From Thauera sp. (lineage in GTDB: Bacteria > Pseudomonadota > Gammaproteobacteria > Burkholderiales > Rhodocyclaceae): a stretch of 64,000 nucleotides of DNA. Location of the stretch: NCBI GenBank assembly GCA_017302295.1, contig JAFLDS010000013.1, positions 27,925 through 91,924 on the forward strand, written 5' to 3'. Below are positions 24,783 through 35,520 of this stretch, in pieces. The translations under genes and the position numbers were made by a program. A model generated the notes under the pieces. The model did no database searches. It was not told the origin of the DNA and saw nothing but the letters and a program-made list of their open reading frames with translations. How positions within the stretch are numbered: the stretch's first letter is position 1; every line of letters starts with the position of its first letter.

Positions 24783-24811
24783 AGGATACGCTTCGTCAGG
24801 ACGGCAGGCAA
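24783..24811 (-). promoter_or_regulatory. Predicted promoter of the rpsP operon
   Basis: On the minus strand TTGCCT (24811-24806) and TATCCT (24788-24783) are 17 bases apart. Transcription would start near 24776, leaving a leader of about 30 bases before rpsP. Confidence 0.55.
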
Positions 24812-24909
24812 GGGTTTTGTCCCGATGTGCCATCTGTCCGCGGCCAGGGCATTGCCTGGCGGACGCCGGCGGGCCGCCGGGGCAAGGGCGCGTCGCGCCG
24901 AAACTTGAA

Positions 24910-24915
24910 TACAAT
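24910..24915 (+). promoter_or_regulatory. Possible -10 box upstream of the 504-residue protein gene
   Basis: TACAAT lies 51 bases before ATG 24967. No good -35 hexamer is found at the matching distance, so the site is weak or activator-dependent. Confidence 0.3.
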
Positions 24916-24966
24916 GCAGAGCATCACCGGTCTTCTTCCGTCCTTCATCCGTTCAGCAAGGCAAAC

Positions 24967-26481
24967 ATGAGTGTCACCGAGCGCATCGCCGATCCTGTCG
25001 ATGAGGTTGTGCACTGGCTCTCGCTGGAGCCGGATGACGATCCCATCGTCGATCTTGAGGCGTTGCGAAAGCGGCTCGCAGACTGTGCGGTGGCGGCTCG
25101 GCCGGGGGCCTTGTCTGCGGAAGTCCTGCAGCTGTTCGCCGTGCGTGCGCTCGATGCGAGCAGCCGGCTGCGTTCGCGCCTGATCACGTCGGCCTTGCCC
25201 TTGCCGCGTGCGCTCCACCTCGCGGCGAAAGAACTTGTGGAACTCCTCCTGGAAGTCGCGGCGGATCTCCAGCGCTTCGCCGAGGGGGCGGGGGTTCGGT
25301 GGCCATGGGGAGCGCGTCCGGCGGGAGCCATCGAGGGCGTGCAGCCTTTTGCCCTTGCGAGCGAGGCCTTCGTGCTGACGGCCATGTCGGGAGCTCCGGT
25401 GCCGTCCGGATTCTGGCGCACCGCGCATCTGCTCTGTGGCGTGGCCGCCGAGGGGGACGGGGTGGGGGGAGTACGGGGCGATGGAGGCCTGTTTCACTAC
25501 CGGCGGATCCTGTCGGTGGCGGTGGCTCAACCTGAAAGTCTGACGCCACGAGAGGTGGCGTGGCTGTTCGACTATCTCGATGCAGTGGCGATGCAGGCCT
25601 GCCTGTCGCGAGATGCGATCGAGCCGGCGGCGTCTGCCTACTGGATCGATTTATCGGCCGATGCGCCACCGGTCGCCGTCGTGCGCCATCCTGTTCCGGG
25701 TGCCGGAAGACTCTGCCATTTCAGCCCCGCGCCCATGGTCCGGCGTGTCCAGGAGCAGATCGAGTGGCTCGAGGCGCGCATCATCGACGCCGAGTTGAGC
25801 GGCGTCGAGGTCGACGGCGAACTGCTCGAGCCGGACGTGGCCGGGCTCCCCTTCGGCCTTACGCCCGCCGAGGTGCTCGCACTGCTGCGCAGATTGCGTG
25901 ATCGGTGGTCCAGCCCGCCGGTGCGCGAGCAGGCGCGGCGGCAGCATCACTACACCGTCCAGGTGTGTGTGGGCCTTCGCGCGATCTGGTATCTGGGGCG
26001 CACGGCGAGCACGGAAGGGCGCATCGAGGAGTGGATGGTGCTCAACGAGAGTCCCGGCGGTTATGCCGTGATGTGCGTGTCCGGCGCCGAGGGCCGCGTT
26101 TCGGCGGGTATCGCGCTGGCCCTGCGGCGGAACGCGGCCGATCCGTGGTCGGTGTGCATCGTGCGCTGGGTCCGCAGCGACAGCCCCGAGCAGATCGAGC
26201 TGGGGCTTCAGGTCGTTTCGCAGAGCTTCGCGCCAGTACAGGTGGGTTTTCGCGGTGGCGAGGCACGCAACACGTCCCTTGCGCTGATGTTGCCGGCCAT
26301 GCCCCCGCTGCGGGTCAATCCGGTGATCCTCGCACCGGCGGGCACCTATACCTCTCGACGCTTCGTTTTCGTGCGCGAAGGTCCGTCGCTCTACGTCGCC
26401 CAGGGCCGCGCGCTCGGCCTTGACCTGCAGACGGCCAACGTCGAGATGTTTCAGTACGAGACCGATCCCTACGCGCTCTGA
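24967..26481 (+). CDS. Conserved hypothetical protein, 504 residues, possible C-terminal PilZ-like barrel
   Basis: I do not recognise this protein firmly. It is mostly helical in its first 300 residues, with two long Leu/Ala-rich stretches and acidic patches (WLSLEPDDDPIVDLEALRKR). A strand-rich C-terminal part follows from about residue 320. There, segments such as EEWMVLNESPGGYAVMCV, GIALALRRN and WSVCIVRWVRSDSPEQIELGLQVVS follow the spacing of PilZ-like c-di-GMP receptor barrels, but the RxxxR and D/NxSxxG motif is not complete (NESPGG only). There is no signal peptide or membrane segment. It overlaps the convergent YihY-type gene by 13 bases. A diguanylate cyclase is encoded at 61769, but a link is only speculative. 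Confidence 0.7.
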   Translation: MSVTERIADPVDEVVHWLSLEPDDDPIVDLEALRKRLADCAVAARPGALSAEVLQLFAVRALDASSRLRSRLITSALPLPRALHLAAKELVELLLEVAADLQRFAEGAGVRWPWGARPAGAIEGVQPFALASEAFVLTAMSGAPVPSGFWRTAHLLCGVAAEGDGVGGVRGDGGLFHYRRILSVAVAQPESLTPREVAWLFDYLDAVAMQACLSRDAIEPAASAYWIDLSADAPPVAVVRHPVPGAGRLCHFSPAPMVRRVQEQIEWLEARIIDAELSGVEVDGELLEPDVAGLPFGLTPAEVLALLRRLRDRWSSPPVREQARRQHHYTVQVCVGLRAIWYLGRTASTEGRIEEWMVLNESPGGYAVMCVSGAEGRVSAGIALALRRNAADPWSVCIVRWVRSDSPEQIELGLQVVSQSFAPVQVGFRGGEARNTSLALMLPAMPPLRVNPVILAPAGTYTSRRFVFVREGPSLYVAQGRALGLDLQTANVEMFQYETDPYAL

Positions 26482-27704
26482 CACGCAGCGTCTGCGGGCC
26501 CCTCGGGGGCGGTCGCGAGGAGCGCGTCGAGCGTGAGGTCGGCACCGGCAAGCGCGTCCATCATGCGCCGCGCCACGACAGCGGACGCGCCGCTGCTTGC
26601 GGTTTCGAGCCAGGCCGAAGGTGCCAAGGCAAAACGCTCGATGATCGACCTGACGTGGATCGCGCTCGCCGTCCGTGTCAGCACCCAGTCGCCGTCCTCG
26701 GTGCGCGTCGCCCATCCGGCCATGCGCAGGCTGTCGAGCAGCGACTCCGCTACATGCTCGGCGAGGCCGGTGCTGCCGCGCAGCACCTCGAAGGTGCTTG
26801 CACGTCCGGTTTGTTGCGCGTGCGCCAGCGTCGCCAGCATGCCGATTGCGGCCCAAGCCCGGTCGCCGGGGAAGGGCGGGGTGATGCGCTGGCGCTCGAG
26901 GAAGGCGGGCAGCATGGCTGCTATCAGCGCGCCCAGCAGGACGACGACCCATGACAGGTAGAGCCAGATCAGGAAGATCGGCAGCGCCGCGAAGGTGCCA
27001 TAGATCAGGGTGTAGGTGGGAAAGCTGGCGATGAACATGCCGAAGGCGCGCTGCATCAGGAAGAACACCAGGGCCGCCGCCAGCCCGCCGGCGATGGCGT
27101 GGAGCGGGCGCACCGGGTGGTTGGGCACCGCGTAGTAGAGAAAGCTGAACAGTGCGCCCAGCAGCAAGGGCGGGAGCATGCGTGCGGCCAGCTCGCCGAT
27201 CCACGGCAGGTGCTGCGTCCACTCCATCGACGTCGTCACCAGATAGCCGGTGGCGATCACGCTGGCGCCGAAGACCACCGGACCGAGCGTCAGCACGAAC
27301 CAGGACACGGTAAGGCGCATCAGCATGGGCCGGGGCCGGCGCACGCCCCAGATCGAGTTGAATGCCTTCTCGATCGTGCCGAGCAGCATCAGCGCGGTTA
27401 CCGCGAGGAGGGCGGTGCCGATGAGGGTGAGCTGGCCAGCCTTCTGCGAAAACTGCAGCGCGTAGGTAGTGATGATGCGTCCGGCGCGCTCGGGCAACAG
27501 GTTCTGCAGCAGGAAGCTCTTCAGCGAGGCGCCGAGCTGGTCCATGCCGGGCAGATTGCCGAACACGCCCAGCGTCACCGCCACCAGCGGCACCAGCGCC
27601 AGCAAGGTGGTGAACGCAAGGCTGCCGGCCACCTGCGGACAGCGCGTGGCGGCGAAGCGCTCGGCGAAAAGGCGTAGAAAGTCGCGCAGGGCGTGCAGGG
27701 TCAT
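26469..27704 (-). CDS. yihY: YihY/UPF0761 family inner-membrane protein
   Basis: This 411-residue protein has six membrane helices in the first 290 residues with the family segments VAGSLAFTTLLALVPLVAV, FNSIWGVRRPRP and SFPTYTLIYGTFAALPIFLIWLYLSW. A soluble C-terminal winged-helix-like tail of about 120 residues follows, as is usual in betaproteobacteria. The family was once called ribonuclease BN, an assignment since dropped; its real function is unknown. The stop overlaps that of the convergent 504-residue gene. wrbA is divergent, 91 bases away. Confidence 0.92.
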   Translation of the reverse strand: MTLHALRDFLRLFAERFAATRCPQVAGSLAFTTLLALVPLVAVTLGVFGNLPGMDQLGASLKSFLLQNLLPERAGRIITTYALQFSQKAGQLTLIGTALLAVTALMLLGTIEKAFNSIWGVRRPRPMLMRLTVSWFVLTLGPVVFGASVIATGYLVTTSMEWTQHLPWIGELAARMLPPLLLGALFSFLYYAVPNHPVRPLHAIAGGLAAALVFFLMQRAFGMFIASFPTYTLIYGTFAALPIFLIWLYLSWVVVLLGALIAAMLPAFLERQRITPPFPGDRAWAAIGMLATLAHAQQTGRASTFEVLRGSTGLAEHVAESLLDSLRMAGWATRTEDGDWVLTRTASAIHVRSIIERFALAPSAWLETASSGASAVVARRMMDALAGADLTLDALLATAPEGPADAACQSA

Positions 27705-27748
27705 GGGTGGCTGAAGGCAGTGGGCGCTGGCGGCCGGGGGCAGGCGGT

Positions 27749-28748
<1,000 letters not shown>

Positions 28749-28766
28749 GGCCGGCTTCAGCCGGCC
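28749..28766. terminator. Hairpin between the DUF2069 gene and leuA
   Basis: GGCCGGCT (28749-28756) and AGCCGGCC (28759-28766) are perfect inverted repeats starting right at the DUF2069 gene stop and 19 bases from the leuA stop. There is no T-run; it may serve both convergent genes. Confidence 0.5.
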
Positions 28767-28784
28767 GCTTCCGGGTCAGCCCGC

Positions 28785-30323
28785 TCAGACCTGCGGGTTG
28801 AGCTTGTGCGCGCCGCCGAGCAGCTTGTTCAGCGCGTTGAGGTAGGCTTTCGCCGACGCGACGATGATGTCGGTGTCGGCGCCCTGGCCATCCATCACCC
28901 GGCCGTCGCGGGCGAGACGCACCGTCACTTCGCCCTGCGCGTCGGTGCCGGTGGTGATTGCATTCACCGAGTACAGCAGCAGCTGGCAGCCGCTGTTGAC
29001 GATGGATTCGATCGCCTTGAACGCGGCATCGACCGGGCCTGAGCCTTCGGCGCAGCTGCTTTCCTCCTCGCCGCCGACCACCAGCGTGACCTCGGCCTGG
29101 GGCTTCTCGCCGGTCTCGGAATGGAAGCGGCTCGCGATCAGGCGGAAATGCTCGGCCTCAGGCGTCACCGACTCGTCGCGCATCAGCGCGTGCAGGTCCT
29201 CGTCGAAGATCTCGTGCTTCTTGTCGGCGAGTTCCTTGAAGCGGGCAAAGGCGTGATTGAGCTGCTCTTCGGAGCTGACCATGATGCCCAGCTCCTGCAG
29301 CCGCGCACGGAAGGCGTTGCGCCCCGAGTGCTTTCCCAGCACCAGCTTGTTGGCGCCCCAGCCGACATCCTCGGCGCGCATGATCTCGTAGGTCTCGCGG
29401 TGCTTGAGCACGCCGTCCTGGTGGATGCCGGACTCATGGGCGAAGGCGTTGGCGCCGACGATCGCCTTGTTCGGCTGCACCGGATAGCCGGTGACCTGCG
29501 ACACCAGCTTGGAGGCCGCTACGATCTGGGTGGTGTCGATGCCGGTCTCGACCGGAAAGACGTCGGCGCGCGTGCGCACCGCCATGACGATCTCCTCCAG
29601 CGAGGCGTTGCCCGCGCGCTCGCCCAGGCCGTTGATCGTGCATTCCACCTGGCGGGCTCCGGCCATCACCGCAGCGAGCGAGTTGGACACCGCCAGCCCG
29701 AGATCATTGTGGCAATGCACCGACCACACCACCTTGTCGGAATTGGGTACACGCTCGATGAGCGTGCGCAGGGTGGCTGCGTACTGCTCAGGCACGTTGT
29801 AGCCGACGGTGTCGGGCACGTTGATCGTCCTTGCACCGGCCTTGATGACTTCCTCGAAGATGCGGCACAGGAAGTCGATCTCCGAGCGACCGGCGTCTTC
29901 GGCCGAGAACTCGACGTCGTCGGTGTATTCGCGCGCCCAGCCGACGGCTTTCACCGCTTGCGCGACGACCTCGTCGGGCGTCATGCGCAGCTTCTTCTCC
30001 ATGTGGATCGGGCTGGTGGCGATGAAGGTATGGATGCGCGCGCGCGCCGCCGGGCGGATGGCTTCGCCGGCACGGCGGATGTCGTTCTCGTTGGCGCGCG
30101 CCAGCGAACACACCGTGGATTGCTTCACCGCCTCGGCGATCGAGCGCACCGCGTCGAAATCGCCGTTGGAGGCGGCGGCGAATCCGGCCTCGATGACGTC
30201 CACCCGCATGCGCTCGAGCTGCCGCGCGATGCGTACCTTGTCGTCGCGCGACATGGAGGCCCCCGGGCTTTGTTCGCCATCACGCAGGGTCGTATCGAAG
30301 ATGATCAGTCGGTCTTTACTCAT
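28785..30323 (-). CDS. leuA: 2-isopropylmalate synthase
   Basis: This 512-residue enzyme joins acetyl-CoA and 2-oxoisovalerate, the first committed step of leucine synthesis. The TIM barrel shows [15 protein letters not shown] at the N-terminus, [15 protein letters not shown] and the [15 protein letters not shown] signature. A C-terminal LeuA regulatory domain (from about residue 390) gives leucine feedback inhibition in this family. I chose ATG 30323 because GGAG lies just upstream; ATG 30335 in frame has no ribosome binding site. It is the last gene of the branched-chain operon, 54 bases after pssA. Confidence 0.96.
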   Translation of the reverse strand: MSKDRLIIFDTTLRDGEQSPGASMSRDDKVRIARQLERMRVDVIEAGFAAASNGDFDAVRSIAEAVKQSTVCSLARANENDIRRAGEAIRPAARARIHTFIATSPIHMEKKLRMTPDEVVAQAVKAVGWAREYTDDVEFSAEDAGRSEIDFLCRIFEEVIKAGARTINVPDTVGYNVPEQYAATLRTLIERVPNSDKVVWSVHCHNDLGLAVSNSLAAVMAGARQVECTINGLGERAGNASLEEIVMAVRTRADVFPVETGIDTTQIVAASKLVSQVTGYPVQPNKAIVGANAFAHESGIHQDGVLKHRETYEIMRAEDVGWGANKLVLGKHSGRNAFRARLQELGIMVSSEEQLNHAFARFKELADKKHEIFDEDLHALMRDESVTPEAEHFRLIASRFHSETGEKPQAEVTLVVGGEEESSCAEGSGPVDAAFKAIESIVNSGCQLLLYSVNAITTGTDAQGEVTVRLARDGRVMDGQGADTDIIVASAKAYLNALNKLLGGAHKLNPQV

Positions 30324-30377
30324 GTTCGGCTCCATGGGGCGAATTCGGTAAGGTGGCGCGTTCGATAAGGCGGTGCA

Positions 30378-31196
30378 TCAGGGGCGCGGGGCGTCGTCGG
30401 CCGGGGCGATGGCGGTGTCCGCAGCCGGCTCGCCGGCTTCTGCAGCATGGTCCTTCGACCTTTTCTTCAGGCTCCAGATCCATCCGACGTAACCGGATGC
30501 GGCATAGGCCAGGAACAGCGCGAACAGCACACCCGGCGGATAGCTCGACACCAGCGCAAACGCCAGCACCAGCGCGATTACGACGATGAAGGGCACGCTC
30601 TTGCGCAGATTGATGCTCTTGCCGCTCCAGAACAGCACGTTGCTGATCATCGACAGGCCGGCGAAGATCGTCAGCGCGCAGGCGTACCAGCGCACGTCAT
30701 TGCCGGCAATGCCGTTGTCGATCACCACCCACACCAGGCCGGCCACCAGCGCTGCCGCCGCCGGGCTGGGCAGGCCCTGGAAGTAGCGTTTGTCGACGAC
30801 CTCGATGTTGGTGTTGAAACGGGCCAGGCGCAGCGCGGCGCCGGCGCAGTAGATGAAGGCGGCGATCCAGCCGAGCTTGCCCATGTCCTTCAGCGCCCAC
30901 TCGTACATCACCAAAGCCGGCGCGACGCCGAACGACACCATGTCGGACATCGAGTCGTACTGGGCGCCGAACTCGCTCTGCGTGTGCGTCAGGCGGGCGA
31001 TACGGCCGTCCAGCCCGTCGAGCACCATGGCGACGAAGATCGCCACGGCGGCAATCTCGAAGCGCAGGTTCATCGCCTGCACGATGGCGAAGAAGCCGGC
31101 GAACAGCGCCGCGGTGGTGAACAGGTTGGGCAGGATGTAGATGCCGCGTCGACGCTTTTCGAGCGGAATGAGGGGAGTGCGGTCAGGGTGCGCCAC
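30378..31196 (-). CDS. pssA: CDP-diacylglycerol--serine O-phosphatidyltransferase
   Basis: This 272-residue membrane enzyme makes phosphatidylserine, the precursor of phosphatidylethanolamine. The CDP-alcohol phosphotransferase motif is complete (DGLDGRIAR, then GAQYDSMSD), followed by about six more hydrophobic helices and an acidic Ala/Pro tail. Start GTG 31196 is preferred; the open frame runs further upstream without membrane or family features. It sits between ilvC and leuA, a conserved betaproteobacterial order. A second member of the family is encoded at 52361. Confidence 0.93.
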   Translation of the reverse strand: MAHPDRTPLIPLEKRRRGIYILPNLFTTAALFAGFFAIVQAMNLRFEIAAVAIFVAMVLDGLDGRIARLTHTQSEFGAQYDSMSDMVSFGVAPALVMYEWALKDMGKLGWIAAFIYCAGAALRLARFNTNIEVVDKRYFQGLPSPAAAALVAGLVWVVIDNGIAGNDVRWYACALTIFAGLSMISNVLFWSGKSINLRKSVPFIVVIALVLAFALVSSYPPGVLFALFLAYAASGYVGWIWSLKKRSKDHAAEAGEPAADTAIAPADDAPRP

Positions 31197-31225
31197 GGGT
31201 CGGGACCGATTGCTTCGGGACCTCG

Positions 31226-31231
31226 ATTCTA
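31226..31231 (-). promoter_or_regulatory. Possible -10 box of a pssA-leuA promoter
   Basis: TAGAAT on the minus strand lies 30 bases before the pssA GTG and downstream of the ilvC terminator, so pssA-leuA may have its own promoter. The matching -35 is poor. Confidence 0.35.
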
Positions 31232-31322
31232 GCGCATGCGCGCGCTGCGGCGCTCCGCAGGCGCGGCAGCCCGGAGCGCGCGGCACACCAGGCGCGCAAC
31301 GTGGATCGATCCGTAAACGAAA

Positions 31323-31353
31323 AAACCGGCCCCGCTGCGTGCGGGGCCGGTTT
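31323..31353 (-). terminator. Rho-independent terminator after ilvC
   Basis: AAACCGGCCCCG (31323-31334) and CGGGGCCGGTTT (31342-31353) form a 12-bp perfect stem with a 7-base loop. On the minus strand it is followed by a run of six T. It lies 20 bases after the ilvC stop and before pssA, so it splits the ilv genes from pssA-leuA at least in part. Confidence 0.88.
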
Positions 31354-31372
31354 CGATGCAGTGCCGAAGAGC

Positions 31373-32986
<1,614 letters not shown>

Positions 32987-33013
32987 TCAGGAGAGGGCGC
33001 GGAAAGCGGGCGG

Positions 33014-34726
33014 TTACAGATCCTCGGCGGACAGGATCATCTCGGTGAGACCCTTGCCGCCCTGCACCATCGGATAGACGTTCTCGGTCTGGTCCACCTG
33101 GAAGTCGAGGAACACGAGTTCGTTCTTGTGCTTGACGAAGGCTTCGCGGATCGCGTCCTCGACATCGGCGGGGCGGTCAACGCGGATGCCGACATGGCCG
33201 TAGGCTTCGGCCAGCTTGGCGAAATCGGGCAGCGAATCCATGTAGGACTCGGAGTAGCGGCCGCCGTGGAAGATCTGCTGCCACTGGCGCACCATGCCGA
33301 GGTAGCGATTGTTGAGGTTGCAGATCTTGATCGGCAGGCGGAACTGCTTGCAGGTCGACAGCTCCTGGATGTTCATCTGGATCGAGGCTTCGCCGGTGAT
33401 GCAGGCGACCTGCGCATCCGGGTGTGCGAGCTGGGCGCCCATCGCATACGGCATGCCCACGCCCATGGTGCCGAGGCCGCCGGAGTTGAGCCAGCGGCGC
33501 GGCTGGTCGAAGCGGTAGTACTGCGCCGCCCACATCTGGTGCTGGCCGACGTCGGAGGTCACGATGGCGTTGCCGCCGGTCACTTCCCACAGCTTCTGCA
33601 CGACGAACTGCGGCTTGATGATCTCGTCGGAGTTCTTGTAGGCCATGCAATCGCGGCTGCGCCATTCCTCGATCTGCTTCCACCACGCCGACAGGTGCTC
33701 GCCGTTCGGACGGGCGGCGCCCGACTCCAGCTGGCGGATCATCTCGTCGAGCACGTCCTTGACGTCGCCGACGATGGGCACGTCGACCTTCACGCGCTTG
33801 GAGATCGACGACGGGTCGATGTCCACGTGGATGATCTTGCGCGGCTCTTCGGCGAAGTGCGCCGGGTTGCCGATCACGCGGTCGTCGAAGCGCGCGCCTA
33901 CCGCGAGCAGCACGTCGCAGTAGTGCATCGACATGTTGGCTTCGTAGGTGCCGTGCATGCCCGGCATGCCGAGATACTGGCGGTCGCTGGCCGGGTAGCC
34001 GCCCAGGCCCATCAGCGTGTTGGTGACCGGGTAGCCCAGCAGGCGGGTGAGCTTGGTGAGCTGCTCGGCCGCGTCGGACAGCACGACGCCGCCGCCGGTG
34101 TAGATCATCGGTCGCTTGGCTTCGAGCAGCAGTTGCACCGCCTTCTTGATCTGGCCCTGGTGGCCGCGCACCACCGGGTTGTAGGAGCGCAGCGAGATTT
34201 CCTTCGGGTACTCGAACTCGCACTTGGCGATCGTGATGTCCTTAGGGATGTCCACCAGCACCGGGCCGGGGCGACCCGTCCTGGCGAGATAGAAGGCCTT
34301 CTTGATCGTGGCGGCGATGTCGCGCACGTCACGCACGAGGAAGTTGTGCTTCACACACGGGCGGGTGATGCCGACCGTATCGACTTCCTGGAAAGCGTCC
34401 TGGCCGATCGCGGCAGTGGGAACCTGGCCCGAGATGATGACCAGCGGAATGGAGTCGCAGTAGGCGGTGGCGATGCCGGTGACGGCGTTGGTCGCGCCCG
34501 GGCCGGAAGTGACCATGGCCACGCCGACCTTGTCGGTGCTGCGCGCGAAGCCGTCGGCGGCATGGACGGCGGCCTGCTCGTGACGGACGAGCACGTGGCG
34601 CACGTCTTCCTGCTGGAACAGGGCGTCGTAAAGGTAGAGCACGGCGCCGCCGGGGTAGCCGAAGACGTACTCGACCTTTTCTTCCTGCAGGCACCTGATT
34701 ACAATTTCAGCCCCGGTCAGCACCAT
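33014..34726 (-). CDS. ilvI: Acetolactate synthase large (catalytic) subunit
   Basis: This 570-residue thiamine diphosphate enzyme condenses pyruvate to acetolactate or acetohydroxybutyrate. The N-terminal domain contains VFGYPGGAVLYLYDAL and the catalytic glutamate in RHEQAAVHAADGFAR. The C-terminal ThDP motif is GEASIQMNIQELSTCKQFRLPIKICNLNN in pieces, with the GD position replaced by GE (ITGEASIQ), a variation seen in some family members. It is the first gene of the ilvI-ilvH-ilvC-pssA-leuA cluster, with a candidate promoter and operator directly upstream. Confidence 0.95.
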   Translation of the reverse strand: MVLTGAEIVIRCLQEEKVEYVFGYPGGAVLYLYDALFQQEDVRHVLVRHEQAAVHAADGFARSTDKVGVAMVTSGPGATNAVTGIATAYCDSIPLVIISGQVPTAAIGQDAFQEVDTVGITRPCVKHNFLVRDVRDIAATIKKAFYLARTGRPGPVLVDIPKDITIAKCEFEYPKEISLRSYNPVVRGHQGQIKKAVQLLLEAKRPMIYTGGGVVLSDAAEQLTKLTRLLGYPVTNTLMGLGGYPASDRQYLGMPGMHGTYEANMSMHYCDVLLAVGARFDDRVIGNPAHFAEEPRKIIHVDIDPSSISKRVKVDVPIVGDVKDVLDEMIRQLESGAARPNGEHLSAWWKQIEEWRSRDCMAYKNSDEIIKPQFVVQKLWEVTGGNAIVTSDVGQHQMWAAQYYRFDQPRRWLNSGGLGTMGVGMPYAMGAQLAHPDAQVACITGEASIQMNIQELSTCKQFRLPIKICNLNNRYLGMVRQWQQIFHGGRYSESYMDSLPDFAKLAEAYGHVGIRVDRPADVEDAIREAFVKHKNELVFLDFQVDQTENVYPMVQGGKGLTEMILSAEDL

Positions 34727-34743
34727 CGCGAACTCGCTCTACA

Positions 34744-34792
34744 AACGTTCAGAGAAACAGCGAACGTTACCGGCCCCCAGGGTTTTGGTCAA
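34744..34792 (-). promoter_or_regulatory. Predicted ilv operon promoter with overlapping inverted repeat
   Basis: On the minus strand TTGACC (34792-34787) and TAACGT (34769-34764) are 17 bases apart. A perfect inverted repeat, AACGTTC (34744-34750) and GAACGTT (34762-34768), overlaps the -10 box and the start site. The placement is that of an operator for a repressor, or of a stem in the early transcript. I cannot name the regulator. Confidence 0.5.
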
Positions 34793-34889
34793 GGCTGCGG
34801 GCGCCTCGAATCCCGCGCATCTCCCGGAATTCGCTGTCTATTTCCATGACGCCGGGAGCCTCCGATCCCGGCCCAACGCCACGAGCGGA

Positions 34890-35390
34890 ATGAAAAGCAA
34901 ACGATCCACCGCTGCGCTTCGACCCGTTGCGGCGCAAACACCTGCCGCTGCGCGCACTGCGGTGGAACTCGCCGGCCTGCGCCGCCGCCTCGCGAGCATG
35001 CTGTACGAATCCCTACTGCTGCTCGGGGTGCTCGCGCTGACCTTCCTCGTGCCCTATCTGCTGCTCGGCATGGTGGCGGGCGTCACGCCGCCGGGCGCGG
35101 TGGCGTGGCTGCACATCTTCGTCGTCCTCGGCGGCTACTTCGTCTGGTACTGGCGGCGCCACGGGCAGACGCTGGCGATGCAGACCTGGCGGCTGAAGCT
35201 GGTCGATGCGGCCGACGGGCGAATGGTGCCTGCTGCGCGCTGCTGGCTGCGCTATGCGCTGGCCTGGCCTTCGGTGCTGCTGTTCGGTGCCGGCCTGCTG
35301 TGGGCGCTGATCGATCCCGATCGCCAGTTCCTGCACGACCGGCTCGCCGGCACCTGTGTGGTCCTGCTGCCCGCCCCACCCAAGGCCTGA
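34890..35390 (+). CDS. RDD family membrane protein
   Basis: This 166-residue protein has three hydrophobic helices and the RDD pattern: GLRRRLASMLYESLLLLGVL, then HGQTLAMQTWRLKLVDAADG and DPDRQFLHDRLAGT. In the first motif the usual Asp is Glu. The role of the family is unclear; a few members affect ion homeostasis. Start ATG 34890 is placed after GAGCGG; upstream in-frame codons overlap the ilvI promoter region. It is divergent from ilvI by 163 bases. Confidence 0.88.
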   Translation: MKSKRSTAALRPVAAQTPAAARTAVELAGLRRRLASMLYESLLLLGVLALTFLVPYLLLGMVAGVTPPGAVAWLHIFVVLGGYFVWYWRRHGQTLAMQTWRLKLVDAADGRMVPAARCWLRYALAWPSVLLFGAGLLWALIDPDRQFLHDRLAGTCVVLLPAPPKA

Positions 35391-35520
35391 AGGGCGCTTG
35401 AGAGTGCCGGCCGAGGCGGAACTTTTGCCGTGTTTAGCGGTTAGCATGGATGTCGATGCCAACAAGATGGCGGGTGACCGTCGCCGGGGACCATCACGGT
35501 AACGGGAGCCCGCAGCCAAC

